Of a DNA stretch of 41,993 nt, positions 31,284-39,263 are shown one piece after another; position 1 is the stretch's first letter, and each line of letters begins with the position of its first letter. The stretch lies in the IMG/VR virus record IMGVR_UViG_3300005577_000055, positions 1-41,993 of that record, one strand, 5' to 3'. A model generated the notes under the pieces. That model searched no databases, was not told where the DNA came from, and worked only from the letters and a program-made list of their open reading frames with translations. The position numbers were made by a program, and so were the translations under genes. The stretch comes from a virus.

Positions 31284-32513
31284 ATGGCTGAACGTCATTC
31301 CTCCGCCGTGCAGCAGGTCGCCGGCGTCGGACAGCAAACCGTCGAGGACGTCCGGCTCACCCAGAGTGCACTGTGGACGCCGTCCGGACAGATCACGTCG
31401 CGTTCGGGCATCGTCCCGACCGGCACGGCGGCCGCGCCCGGCAGCGTACTGGCGACCACGCCGACGCCGAACGGGCTGGTCCACGTCCAGCCTTTCCGGG
31501 CCGTGCTCCAGTCGAGCCGTAGCGGCGGCACATACACGCTGTGCCTGGACGCGATCAAGGACATCAACATCCTGTCCACCTCGGCGGACCCCTCGAACGC
31601 CCGCCGAGACCTGATCATCGCCCAGCAGAGCGACACCTACATCGGCGGCGACACCAACAGCGACATGGTCGTCAAGCAGGTCGTCGGCACCCCATCCGGC
31701 TCCCCGGTCGACCCGACCGTGACCGGCAGCGCCGACTACCTCGTCCTCGCGCGCGTGACCGTGCCCGCGGGCGCGACCACCATCACCACCGGCAACATCA
31801 CCCAGCTGGCCACCCAGCTCACCGTCGCCACCGGCGGCATCCTGCCCGTCGCCGACGCCACCGAGCGCGGCGCGATCGCCAACCCCTACGACGGGATGAC
31901 GATCTACCGCCGGGACCTCGACTGGGAGGAGACCTACGACGGCACCGCGTGGCGCGCCCCGATGTTCTGCCGCACCGCCGCGCTGGCGAACATCACCAAC
32001 CCCGTCACGTCGCAGATCGCGCTCCTCACGACCGACCTGTACTACTACCGCTGGACCGGCTCAGCCTGGACTCCGACGCAGAACGCCGGCCGGATCGGCG
32101 GCGAATTCCTGGCCAACGCCAACCAGTCCATCGGGGCCGGTGCCGGCGCAGTGGCGCTGACCTTCGGCGGAGTCCGGATCCCCGCGAACGGCGTCACCCT
32201 CACCGGCAGCAACACCGTCAACATCCTCACCGACGGGACCTACAACATCTACGCCGCCGCCGGGGCCGCGTTCAACGCCTCCAACAACTTCGGCGTCGGC
32301 ATCTACGGCACCGGCGGCGCCCCAGGCGCCGCCCAGTCCTGGTGGGCCGCGCCGCACTTCGCCGCCGGTGCCACCGAAGCAGCGTGCTCGGCGAAGCGGT
32401 TCTTCGCCGCCGGAACGTCGCTGCGTGCTTACCTCTACAACAACGGCGCCGCCTTGACCCTCAACCCGACCACCGGCCGCGTCGCCGAATTCGCCGTCTG
32501 GCGGGACAGCTGA
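31284..32513 (+). CDS. minor tail / receptor-binding-type protein
   Basis: 409 residues. The first 200 residues resemble baseplate-attached domains (QPFRAVLQSSRSGGTYTLCL, then VLARVTVPAGATTITTGNIT). The last 140 residues are a beta jelly-roll like TNF/C1q-type or carbohydrate-binding tips (GEFLANANQSIGAGAGAVAL, NILTDGTYNIYAAAGAAFN, AYLYNNGAALTLNP). A head-binding or receptor-binding role is inferred from this layout and gene order. Confidence 0.65.
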   Translation: MAERHSSAVQQVAGVGQQTVEDVRLTQSALWTPSGQITSRSGIVPTGTAAAPGSVLATTPTPNGLVHVQPFRAVLQSSRSGGTYTLCLDAIKDINILSTSADPSNARRDLIIAQQSDTYIGGDTNSDMVVKQVVGTPSGSPVDPTVTGSADYLVLARVTVPAGATTITTGNITQLATQLTVATGGILPVADATERGAIANPYDGMTIYRRDLDWEETYDGTAWRAPMFCRTAALANITNPVTSQIALLTTDLYYYRWTGSAWTPTQNAGRIGGEFLANANQSIGAGAGAVALTFGGVRIPANGVTLTGSNTVNILTDGTYNIYAAAGAAFNASNNFGVGIYGTGGAPGAAQSWWAAPHFAAGATEAACSAKRFFAAGTSLRAYLYNNGAALTLNPTTGRVAEFAVWRDS

Positions 32514-33640
32514 TGTCCGCCCCCGTCTACAGCTACGTGATCGCCGATCTCGCGACCAACCGGATCCTCGAGGAGATCGCGCTCACGAACGTGTCGTTCA
32601 ACAAGCCGCTCGGGAACTGCGGCACGTTCAACGGCACGTGGAAGCTCGGCGAGGAGACCGCGCACCTGGACGCCTACGACCTGTCGATGCCGTGCCGTCG
32701 CGTGATCTACGCGTTCCGGGATGACCGGCCGATGTGGGGCGGGATCGTCTGGACCCGCAAGTACGACAGCGCCAAGCAGACCGTGACCCTCGGCGCGGCC
32801 GAGTTCTGGTCGTACTTCGACCACCGCAAGGTGCTGCCGCTGCTCCCCGGCAGTCCGGCCCTGACCACCGTCGCGGGCCTGGTGGTGACCTACACCAACC
32901 AGGACCAGAACAACATCGCCCGCGCGCTGGTCGCGCTCGCGCAGTCGCACACGGGCGGGAATATCCTCGTCACGCCGGCCGACACGAACCTGTCGAACAT
33001 CAACCGGGACCGGACGTACAACGGCTGGGACCTCACCGACGTCGGGCACGCGCTGGAGAACCTGAGCAACGTCATCGACGGGCCCGACCTCGCCTTCGAC
33101 GTTCTCCCCGGCTCGCCGGCGCCGCGCCGTGTGCTGCGGGTGGGCACGCCGTGGCTGGGCCAGCAGGGCAGCTCGTGGCGGTGGGAGATGGGCGGCAACG
33201 TCGCCTCCTACACCTGGCCCTCGGACGGCACACGCATGGCCACCCGCTCGTTCGCGACCGGCCAGGGCGTCGAGCTCGGCTTGCCGATCGCCGTCGCCGA
33301 GGACACCAGCAAGTACGCGACGGGATTTCCGCTGCTGGAGCTGGAGAAGCAGTACGGCTCCGCCGAAGACGAGGACACCCTCACCGGCCACGCCGAGGCC
33401 GACCAGCAGACCGCACGGATGCCGGTCGCGCTCCCCACCATCGTCGTCCGCGGCGACACCTCCCCCACCGCCGCCGAAGTCGACCGCGGTGACGACGGCT
33501 GGCTGATCCTCCCGCCGGACCCGTTCCACCGCACGGGCTTCGAAGGCCCGGTCCGGATCGTCGATCTCGGCTTCAAGCCGGGCTCCGACGCCGAACGCGT
33601 CGACCTCACGCTCGCGCCACTGCTGGACGGAGTGGCCTGA
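32513..33640 (+). CDS. baseplate/tail tip protein (Gp37-like hub)
   Basis: 375 residues, ATG sharing one base with the previous stop. YSYVIADLATNRILEEIAL, FNKPLGNCGTFNGTWKLG and RPMWGGIVWTRKYD fit the siphovirus Gp37-like tail proteins found in actinobacterial phages (hub-type beta barrels). The second half is alpha/beta with ATGFPLLELEKQYGSAED. It probably forms the tail tip hub with the Dit protein. Confidence 0.7.
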   Translation: MSAPVYSYVIADLATNRILEEIALTNVSFNKPLGNCGTFNGTWKLGEETAHLDAYDLSMPCRRVIYAFRDDRPMWGGIVWTRKYDSAKQTVTLGAAEFWSYFDHRKVLPLLPGSPALTTVAGLVVTYTNQDQNNIARALVALAQSHTGGNILVTPADTNLSNINRDRTYNGWDLTDVGHALENLSNVIDGPDLAFDVLPGSPAPRRVLRVGTPWLGQQGSSWRWEMGGNVASYTWPSDGTRMATRSFATGQGVELGLPIAVAEDTSKYATGFPLLELEKQYGSAEDEDTLTGHAEADQQTARMPVALPTIVVRGDTSPTAAEVDRGDDGWLILPPDPFHRTGFEGPVRIVDLGFKPGSDAERVDLTLAPLLDGVA

Positions 33641-34431
33641 TGGGACAAGTCAACCTTCCGACGAACCTCCTCGACCGGCTCAAGCGCGTCGAAGACCAGA
33701 TCAGCCGCCTCTGGAAAGCCGTCGGGCTTTCCTCCGCCACGATCGCGGCCGGCGGGCTGACGCTGCTGAACAACGCTTTCCTGAAGATGCTCGGCCCGAC
33801 CGACAACGAGATCGTCTACATCGGGCCGGACGGGCTCGGCAACCAGGTCATCCGGATTCGCGACGCCGCCGGAAACATCATCTTCGCGAGTAGGTCCTCC
33901 GGAGGCACTAGCCAACGCGTCGCGATCAACCCGAACCTATCCGGACCAGCACGTATCGAGTTCTACGACGAGACCTCCACGACCGACAGGGTCGCGCTGT
34001 CCCTCGACGGCCCCAACTTCGTGCAGCAGCGCGAAAGCATCGCCACCGGCGCGATCAACGGCGGGAAAGTCTCGTTCTACAACGGGACGACCTACTTCGG
34101 GCACCAGACGGCGGCGGCCGACAGCTACCTCAAGTTCGACAACAGCGGCCAGCTCGTCCTCCGCGGCAAATGGGTCCAGGACAACAGCGAGTCCAACGAG
34201 TCGGCGGTCTTCGTCGGCAACTTCGACGTGAACAGCTCGACCGCGCTCATCAGCTGGGGCCCCACGATGGCCACCCGGATGTCCCTCGTCACCGACGTCT
34301 TCTACAACGGCGCTTCGATCACGCAGAAGAACATCGACTCCCTCTCTGCCTCCGGGTTCGGGGTGCGCTGGAGCCCCAACGCCGGCGTCCGCCTCACCTA
34401 CATCGCGTTCCGGATCAACCAGGCATGGTGA
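33640..34431 (+). CDS. tail fibre / tip protein
   Basis: 263 residues, ATG sharing one base with the previous stop. A short N-terminal coiled coil (LLDRLKRVEDQISRLWKAVG) that would trimerise the chain is followed by repetitive beta sequence (DGLGNQVIRIRDAAGNIIFA, ARIEFYDETSTTDRVALSLD) and an end domain with Thr/Ser/Asn-rich strands. This is the usual form of a short fibre; receptor unknown. Confidence 0.7.
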   Translation: MGQVNLPTNLLDRLKRVEDQISRLWKAVGLSSATIAAGGLTLLNNAFLKMLGPTDNEIVYIGPDGLGNQVIRIRDAAGNIIFASRSSGGTSQRVAINPNLSGPARIEFYDETSTTDRVALSLDGPNFVQQRESIATGAINGGKVSFYNGTTYFGHQTAAADSYLKFDNSGQLVLRGKWVQDNSESNESAVFVGNFDVNSSTALISWGPTMATRMSLVTDVFYNGASITQKNIDSLSASGFGVRWSPNAGVRLTYIAFRINQAW

Positions 34432-34949
34432 CCATGAAATTCCTCGACGTGCGCCGCGAAACCAAGGGCGAACAGGACTACTGGCTGATCGCGATGGACA
34501 TCGACGGCCCAGACGGGAAGCCGGTGCAGGCCGTGCACATCCTGCCGGTCGAGACGCTGGAGTGGCGGGCCGCCGAGTACGGCATCGACCCGGCCGACAC
34601 CGCGACCCTGCTGGACATCGTGCTCGCCGAGCCGCACCTGTCCGAAGAGGACTGGGCCAGCGGGCACCAGCTGCACGACGCCCCGGACATCGACACCGCC
34701 CGCCGCGACCACCTCGCGCGCTGCGCCCGCGCGAAGCTCCGCCACCGGATCTCCACCCGCACCGCCGACCACCCCTGCCGCCGCGTTGCCGACGAGTCCC
34801 CGTTGCACCCCGAAGCCATCGAGTTGAAACGCCAGCTCGTCACCCAGGCCCGCACCGCGCAGGCCGAAGCACGAGCCGCAGTGCCACACGACCGGATCGC
34901 CGCGCTGCACGCGGCCGTCGCCAGGCACGGAAGGGGTGTCGGTGAGTGA
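34428..34949 (+). CDS. tail-region protein, unknown
   Basis: 173 residues from the GTG that overlaps the fibre stop (GTGA); ATG at 34425 and 34434 are in frame too. N-terminal beta part (LDVRRETKGEQDYWLIAMDI), then helices (ATLLDIVLAEPHLSEEDW, AIELKRQLVTQARTAQAEAR). It is regularly found after tail fibre genes in actinobacterial phages as far as I recall. Possibly a fibre assembly factor. Confidence 0.55.
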   Translation: MTMKFLDVRRETKGEQDYWLIAMDIDGPDGKPVQAVHILPVETLEWRAAEYGIDPADTATLLDIVLAEPHLSEEDWASGHQLHDAPDIDTARRDHLARCARAKLRHRISTRTADHPCRRVADESPLHPEAIELKRQLVTQARTAQAEARAAVPHDRIAALHAAVARHGRGVGE

Positions 34950-35181
34950 CCTCGCTCAACTGCTCGTCGCCATCGGAGGCATGGTCGCCGCGATCCTCGG
35001 CGGTGTCGCAGGCCTCGTCACCGCAATCCGCACGTCCGGCCGCGAGCGCCCGAAAGCCGCCAGCAAAGGCGCAGCCCGGTTCGCGAAAGAACTCGCCGCC
35101 GCGGCCGAAGACGGCGAGCTCACACCCGACGAGATCGCCGAAGCGATCCGCCAGCTCGGCACCGAGGAGGACGGCTCATGA
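34936..35181 (+). CDS. small membrane protein of the lysis cassette
   Basis: 81 residues, GTG start in a 14-base overlap; a second GTG at 34942 is possible. One long hydrophobic helix (about residues 5-30, [20 protein letters not shown]) and a charged C-terminal half. A holin or antiholin is plausible given the neighbouring lysin. Confidence 0.6.
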   Translation: MSVSDLAQLLVAIGGMVAAILGGVAGLVTAIRTSGRERPKAASKGAARFAKELAAAAEDGELTPDEIAEAIRQLGTEEDGS

Positions 35182-35864
35182 CGCGCGATGACGTGATCGA
35201 CCGCGCCGCCCGCGAGTCGAAAGACCACCGCGGCCACGTCCTCATCTGGGTGTCGTTCGCTGTGTTCCTGCTCGGCGCGGCCGCCCTCGCCGCGGTTGTC
35301 TTCATCGGCCGCGCCCAGAACGGTGCGCTGGCCGACCAGGTCGACACGCTGACTCATCGCGCCGACACCGCCGAAAGCATCTCCGGCCAGCTCGCCGACC
35401 AGGTCCGCAAGCTCGGCGGCACGCCGGTGGTGCAGCCGCCCGCCCAGGGCGCCCCCGGCGCCACCGGAGCGACGGGCGCGCAAGGACTGCAGGGCGTTCC
35501 CGGCCGCGACGGGCCAGAGGGCAAGCCAGGTCCCGCCCCGGAGTGCCTGAACACGCCTCAGCGGTGCCAGGGCGCCGACGGGAAGCCCGGGGCGGACGGC
35601 GCGCCTGGAGCGGCGGGCACGGACGGCGCGCCCGGGAAGGACGGCGCTCCGGGCCGGGACGGCGCGCCCGGAGTGTCGGTGACCCGGCAGTACTTCGACC
35701 GCAACGCGGACGGCGAGTGCCGCAACTACAACGACTTCTCCGACGGCACCCAGGTCGACGAGGGCCCGGCCGGAGACGCGGCGTGTGCGCCCCCAGCCCC
35801 GCCGCCGACCACGACGCCGTCGGCGGTGCTGCCGACCGGCACCACACTCCGACGGAGGGACTGA
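35178..35864 (+). CDS. collagen-like membrane protein of the lysis cassette
   Basis: 228 residues, ATGA overlap. A basic/acidic N-terminus, one membrane helix (about 21-44, [20 protein letters not shown]), a short coiled coil (50-78), then collagen-like Gly-X-Y repeats (91-119 and 132-165) interrupted by a segment with two Cys (123, 130), and a Pro/Thr-rich tail. Topology N-in, collagen part outside. It could form a trimeric spacer across the cell wall, a spanin-like or lysis-timing role, or simply a virion fibre; none is shown by the sequence. Confidence 0.7.
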   Translation: MTRDDVIDRAARESKDHRGHVLIWVSFAVFLLGAAALAAVVFIGRAQNGALADQVDTLTHRADTAESISGQLADQVRKLGGTPVVQPPAQGAPGATGATGAQGLQGVPGRDGPEGKPGPAPECLNTPQRCQGADGKPGADGAPGAAGTDGAPGKDGAPGRDGAPGVSVTRQYFDRNADGECRNYNDFSDGTQVDEGPAGDAACAPPAPPPTTTPSAVLPTGTTLRRRD

Positions 35865-35867
35865 CCC

Positions 35868-36683
35868 ATGCGCACGATGTACGACGCCGTCACGGCCCGG
35901 AACATCCCGACAACCGCGGTGATGGTCGCGGGCTACATCGACAAGATCAAGCTGGAACCGTGGTCGGCCGCGGACTGGGCCCGGTTCCCGAGCGCGGTCA
36001 AGGTCGAGATCGTCAAGAAGGCCGGCACCAACGGCGGGCATGTCCTCGACGTCGAGCCCGGCGACGCCACGCCAGCCGAGGCGCCCGGGTGGGTGCGGAT
36101 GCGGCGCGCGGCCGGCGCGATCCCGACCGTCTACTGCAACACCTCGACCTGGCCCAGTGTGCGGGCAGCGTTCCGTGCGGCGAACACGGCCGAGCCGTAC
36201 TACTGGCTGGCCCGCTACGACGGGAAGCCGAAGTGGGACGACGGCTGGGCGGCCGCCGGCGTCGTCGCCAAGCAGTACCAGAACAACCCCGGTTTCGACC
36301 TCAGCAGCGTGGCCGATCACTGGCCCGGAGTGGATGGAGAAGACGACATGCCCAGTGCCGAAGACGTCGCGAACGCCGTGTGGGCCGCAGTGATCAAGAA
36401 CAAGTCGAATGGCAACCCCGACCCGGCCCGCGAAAACCTCGGCTGGACGCTGCGCGGCATCGACGTGGCCAACGCCAAGCTCGACGCGGTGGCCGCGAAG
36501 CTGGCCGACCTCGCGCTCAAGGTGGCTGCGCAGCAGAGCGTGCCGGTGGCCGACCTGGTCTCCGGTCTCCTCGCCGGGCTGCTCCCGGAGGTCAAGGCCG
36601 AACTCGCCGACGTCGAGCACCTCGACGAGACCGCCGTCGCCGATCGGCTCGCTGCGAACCTGACGGCGAGGCTGGCCCAGTGA
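35868..36683 (+). CDS. endolysin, GH25/DUF1906-like glycoside hydrolase
   Basis: 271 residues. The N-terminal 155 residues form a TIM-barrel-like catalytic domain: YDAVTARNIP, VMVAGYIDK, the catalytic pair D61 and E63 in VLDVEPGDATP, PTVYCNTSTWPSV, YYWLARYDGKPKW, then AKQYQNNPGFDLSSV. This is the outline of GH25 muramidases and related DUF1906 enzymes, which cut the glycan of peptidoglycan. The remaining 115 residues are helical and likely bind the wall or oligomerise. Neighbouring membrane genes complete a lysis cassette. Confidence 0.8.
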   Translation: MRTMYDAVTARNIPTTAVMVAGYIDKIKLEPWSAADWARFPSAVKVEIVKKAGTNGGHVLDVEPGDATPAEAPGWVRMRRAAGAIPTVYCNTSTWPSVRAAFRAANTAEPYYWLARYDGKPKWDDGWAAAGVVAKQYQNNPGFDLSSVADHWPGVDGEDDMPSAEDVANAVWAAVIKNKSNGNPDPARENLGWTLRGIDVANAKLDAVAAKLADLALKVAAQQSVPVADLVSGLLAGLLPEVKAELADVEHLDETAVADRLAANLTARLAQ

Positions 36684-36964
36684 ACGCCGTGGCGTGGTAC
36701 CAGCGGTTCCGGAAGGCCCTCGCCGGAGCCGTCGCGGTCGCCGCTGTTCCCGGGGTGCTCGGCCTGCTCAACGCCCTCCCGGGTGTCCACATCGATGCCG
36801 GGCTGTTCGCCACCCTGACCGCCATCGGAGCCGTGCTCGCCGGCGGCGGCACCGTCGCCGCCGTGCCGAACGTGCCCAGCCTCGACGACGCGCTCAAGGC
36901 CGCCGGGCAGCACGGCCTGGTCGTCAGCCCCATCACGGGGATCCCGCCGAACCCGGAGGGGTGA
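36680..36964 (+). CDS. holin-like membrane protein
   Basis: 94 residues, GTG overlapping the lysin stop by 4 bases. Two hydrophobic helices (about 13-32 AGAVAVAAVPGVLGLLNALP and 39-60) and a polar C-terminus ending GIPPNPEG. Size, topology and position after the lysin fit a holin. Confidence 0.7.
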   Translation: MNAVAWYQRFRKALAGAVAVAAVPGVLGLLNALPGVHIDAGLFATLTAIGAVLAGGGTVAAVPNVPSLDDALKAAGQHGLVVSPITGIPPNPEG

Positions 36965-36985
36965 CCCTCCTCCCCGACCTCGGCT

Positions 36986-37022
36986 AGCGAACTCCGAATT
37001 TGGGAGCAACTGGGAGTTCGCT
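36986..37022. repeat. 10-bp inverted repeat with phased TGGGAG repeats
   Basis: AGCGAACTCC (36986-36995) and GGAGTTCGCT (37013-37022) are perfect complements. TGGGAG occurs at 37001, 37011 and 37022, ten and eleven bases apart. The element lies just after the last late gene. Confidence 0.5.
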
Positions 37023-37041
37023 GGGAGCAAAGCGCGAAGCA

Positions 37042-37075
37042 GCCCCTCGCACCTTCGGGTGCGAGGGGCCGCTTT
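37042..37075 (+). terminator. strong intrinsic terminator of the late operon
   Basis: GCCCCTCGCACC (37042-37053), a TTCG loop, and GGTGCGAGGGGC (37058-37069), followed by CGC and a run of five T. It lies between the plus-strand late genes and the minus-strand lipoprotein gene and may act on both strands. Confidence 0.9.
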
Positions 37076-37089
37076 TTGTCGTGTTTCTG

Positions 37090-37623
37090 TCAGGCCTGGC
37101 CGACGAACACGGCCTTGTCGCCGATGAAGTCCGGCTGCAGCTCGATCTGCAGCTCGCCCGGGTCCTTGCCGACAGCGAAGGACATGTTGAGCTTCATCGT
37201 CTTGCCGGGCAGGACCGTGCCGGACTCCAACGCGCTGTCCTTGCACTTGCCGTTCGAGTCGAACACGGCGTCGGCGTGCGCGCCGGCGAACTGGGCCTGC
37301 GCCGTGGACAGCAGGGCGACGTTGAAGGGCTTGTCCGAGCCGTTGACGACGGTGACCTGCAGGGTGACGGCGCGCTCGATGTTCTGCGGCTGCGCGTACT
37401 GTCCCGGCTTGCACGCGGCCGGCTTGCTCACCTCGATGGCGACGCCGTTCGGCCAGGTGTAGCGCTCCCCCCAGGTCGGGGGCTTCTTCGCGTCGGCGGC
37501 CGCAGCACTCGAGGGCGCTCCGCCGGATGCGGGGCTGACGCTGCCGGTGTTGACCGGTTGTGCAGTGCAGCCGGCCAACACCAGCACGGCGGCGGTGGCG
37601 GCGATGAACGTGCGGACGTGCAT
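37090..37623 (-). CDS. secreted lipoprotein (moron)
   Basis: 177 residues with AGAGGGG upstream. Signal peptide with a clear lipobox ending LAGC (Cys19), then an Ala/Ser/Pro linker and an Ig-like beta domain (ERAVTLQVTVVNGSDKPFNV, then VLPGKTMKLNMSFAVGK), resembling DUF4352-type extracellular lipoproteins of actinobacteria. It is transcribed opposite to the late genes, so it may be expressed in the lysogen and alter the host surface; superinfection exclusion is one possibility. Confidence 0.75.
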   Translation of the reverse strand: MHVRTFIAATAAVLVLAGCTAQPVNTGSVSPASGGAPSSAAAADAKKPPTWGERYTWPNGVAIEVSKPAACKPGQYAQPQNIERAVTLQVTVVNGSDKPFNVALLSTAQAQFAGAHADAVFDSNGKCKDSALESGTVLPGKTMKLNMSFAVGKDPGELQIELQPDFIGDKAVFVGQA

Positions 37624-37679
37624 GGGGACCCCTCTGATCGATTCGTGCTGCTGCTGAGTCGCTGGCGCTCTGGCCGCTG

Positions 37680-37784
37680 TTACTCGTCCTCGGGCTCTTC
37701 GGTCGGCTGGTCGCCGGCGACCGCGTCTTCGCGCTCCTCGTCGGTCTCGTACCGCCACACCCGCGGTGGTCGTCTGGTCCTCAT
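37680..37784 (-). CDS. 34-residue acidic peptide
   Basis: ATG with a GAAGGAG ribosome site six bases upstream on the minus strand. Basic N-terminus (RTRRPPRVWRY) and a strongly acidic rest (ETDEEREDAVAGDQPTEEPE). It is upstream of the lipoprotein gene on the same strand. The good ribosome site makes it a credible gene despite its size. Function unknown. Confidence 0.55.
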   Translation of the reverse strand: MRTRRPPRVWRYETDEEREDAVAGDQPTEEPEDE

Positions 37785-37808
37785 GCCGTACTCCTTCGCT
37801 AGATGGCA

Positions 37809-38002
37809 CCGGGCCCCCAGGGAGGTGACCTGGGGGCCCGGGCCCGCGCCCACCCCTACGAAGAGGGGCGCGGTCTGGTCCGCCCGCCGCCCCGGAGGAC
37901 TGGGCCTCGGGGACGGGACGGCGGGCGGAGTTGGAGTGCTGCCGGGCCCTCGAGGGGCTCGGGCCCGGCAGCGTGTCGCACCCGCCCGGTGGGGCGCGAC
38001 AC
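37809..38002. repeat. run of four GC-rich hairpins
   Basis: Stem 1: 37809-37821 with 37829-37841 (13 bp perfect, 7-base loop). Stem 2: CGCGCCC 37845-37851 with GGGCGCG 37866-37872. Stem 3: 37938-37949 with 37961-37972 (12 bp perfect). Stem 4: GTGTCGC 37973-37979 with GCGACAC 37996-38002. They fill the gap between the methyltransferase stop and the 34-residue gene. At least one likely ends methyltransferase transcription. Confidence 0.6.
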
Positions 38003-38053
38003 CCGGCCGGCGCGCACACGAGGGGGGAGGGCGGCGCGCACCGACCGGGCTGA

Positions 38054-38875
38054 TCAGGGGGAGCGGCGGATCTGCGCGACGACGCCGGCCATCAGCCGGT
38101 CGCACGGAGTCTCACGCCGCAACTGCGGGCCGTTCGGCCACCAGCCCTGCGCCGGGATGACGCCAGGACGGACGAGCTCCCAACCATCGAAGAGCTGCTC
38201 GATCGCGGCCCGACGGCGGAAGAATCCGCCGCTGAGGGTCCCCGTCCGGTCGAACACCTGCAGCAGCTGTTCGATGAGCACGACCGACGAGTCGAGCTCC
38301 GGGTCGAGGAAATGACTCGCGACCAGGTGCGACCCGGGCGCCACCAGATCGCTCAGATCCCGCATCCACGCGCGGGCTGCGTCATCGCCGAGCCAGTGCA
38401 GGACACCCGGCGCAACCACGGCGACCGGCTCGTCCCATCTGATCTCGCCGCTTCGGTTGATGCGCTCGACCGCGTCTTCCAGGTCCATCAGGTCTGCGCG
38501 CAGCACCGTCGCCAACCGGTCCGCGAGGTAGCCGGCGCCCTTGGCGGCCAGCAGCATGTCGGGCTCGACGTACACCACGCGCTCCAGCTGGCGAAGGGCT
38601 ACCGCTTCCCACGCGGCAGTGTGCGGCGGGTGTTCGGGCGTCAGCGGCGCCCCGCAGTAGATGACCTGGTCGATGCCGCGCACGCCGACGACGAACCGCC
38701 AGGCCCGCTCGATGAACTCAGCCTCGTTGATCGCGAGCCGCTCGACGTCCGGCGCGATCTCCCGAAGCTTGCCGAGCACCAGACGGTCCTGCTCGTACGC
38801 CTCGTTCCCGCCGAGCATCAAATTCCACAGGCGGGCGCGGTCCTGGCGGCAGTCGGCGTTGGCGGGCACGATCAT
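38054..38875 (-). CDS. SAM-dependent methyltransferase (DUF574 family)
   Basis: 273 residues. RLWNLMLGGNEAYEQDR near the N-terminus, IYCGAPLTPEHPPHTAAWEA, VVYVEPDMLLAAK (SAM-binding acidic residue after strand 2), ATVLRADLMD, EPVAVVAPGVLHWLGDD and APGSHLVASHF follow, in order, the S-adenosyl methyltransferase family PF04672 (DUF574) that is abundant in Streptomyces and relatives. The usual glycine motif (about residue 74) is altered to IYCGAP. Substrate unknown. The ATG overlaps the upstream 85-residue gene by 4 bases, so the two are an operon. Confidence 0.8.
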   Translation of the reverse strand: MIVPANADCRQDRARLWNLMLGGNEAYEQDRLVLGKLREIAPDVERLAINEAEFIERAWRFVVGVRGIDQVIYCGAPLTPEHPPHTAAWEAVALRQLERVVYVEPDMLLAAKGAGYLADRLATVLRADLMDLEDAVERINRSGEIRWDEPVAVVAPGVLHWLGDDAARAWMRDLSDLVAPGSHLVASHFLDPELDSSVVLIEQLLQVFDRTGTLSGGFFRRRAAIEQLFDGWELVRPGVIPAQGWWPNGPQLRRETPCDRLMAGVVAQIRRSP

Positions 38876-39129
38876 CGGCCTGGCTTCCGGGCGTCGGCGA
38901 GGGCCTCCAGCGTCGCGGAGATGTTCTGCTCCAGGGCGCTCGACGTGCTGTCGTCGCTTCGCCCGGCGATGATCGCCGAGGGTCCGTCGGCGCCGATCGC
39001 GATCACGGCGACCAGCCAGCCGTCGCGGTCCTTCGTCAAGCCGGTCGACACGGGTACGGCCCGGCCCATCGTGTCCTGCGTCCAGACGGTGCGCTCTTCG
39101 CGCCACCCGCGAACCTGCATGTTGTTCAT
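38872..39129 (-). CDS. 85-residue protein in operon with the methyltransferase
   Basis: ATG with a GGGGGCGG-type site upstream. A beta hairpin-like part (REERTVWTQDTMGRAVPVST, DGWLVAVIAIGADGPSAII) and a helix (ALEQNISATLEALADA). Translationally coupled to the methyltransferase and divergent from the GntR gene. The family is not recognised. Confidence 0.65.
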   Translation of the reverse strand: MNNMQVRGWREERTVWTQDTMGRAVPVSTGLTKDRDGWLVAVIAIGADGPSAIIAGRSDDSTSSALEQNISATLEALADARKPGR

Positions 39130-39193
39130 CGCCGCCCCCAGGCTGCGTCGACCACGTCCCGCATTCCGCTACTCTCCGTTGACTCATCAGCAC

Positions 39194-39249
39194 GTCTTGA
39201 CAACTACCGTGCCACACCCAGTACAACTGGTCAAGACAAGCTGACCAGT
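39194..39249. promoter_or_regulatory. GntR-type operator and divergent promoter region
   Basis: Two interlocking perfect inverted repeats: GTCTTGAC (39194-39201) with GTCAAGAC (39230-39237), and ACTGGTCA (39226-39233) with TGACCAGT (39242-39249). A TTGACA box (39197-39202) followed 19 bases later by TACAAC (39222-39227) could drive the GntR gene on the plus strand, so bound protein would cover the promoter. The methyltransferase operon starts on the other side. Confidence 0.65.
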
Positions 39250-39263
39250 GCGAGAATGGGAGC

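Noticed and set aside
37809-38002. Repeated GC-rich stems as a CRISPR-like array
   Set aside because: The stems differ in sequence and there are no constant repeats with unique spacers; no cas gene is present.
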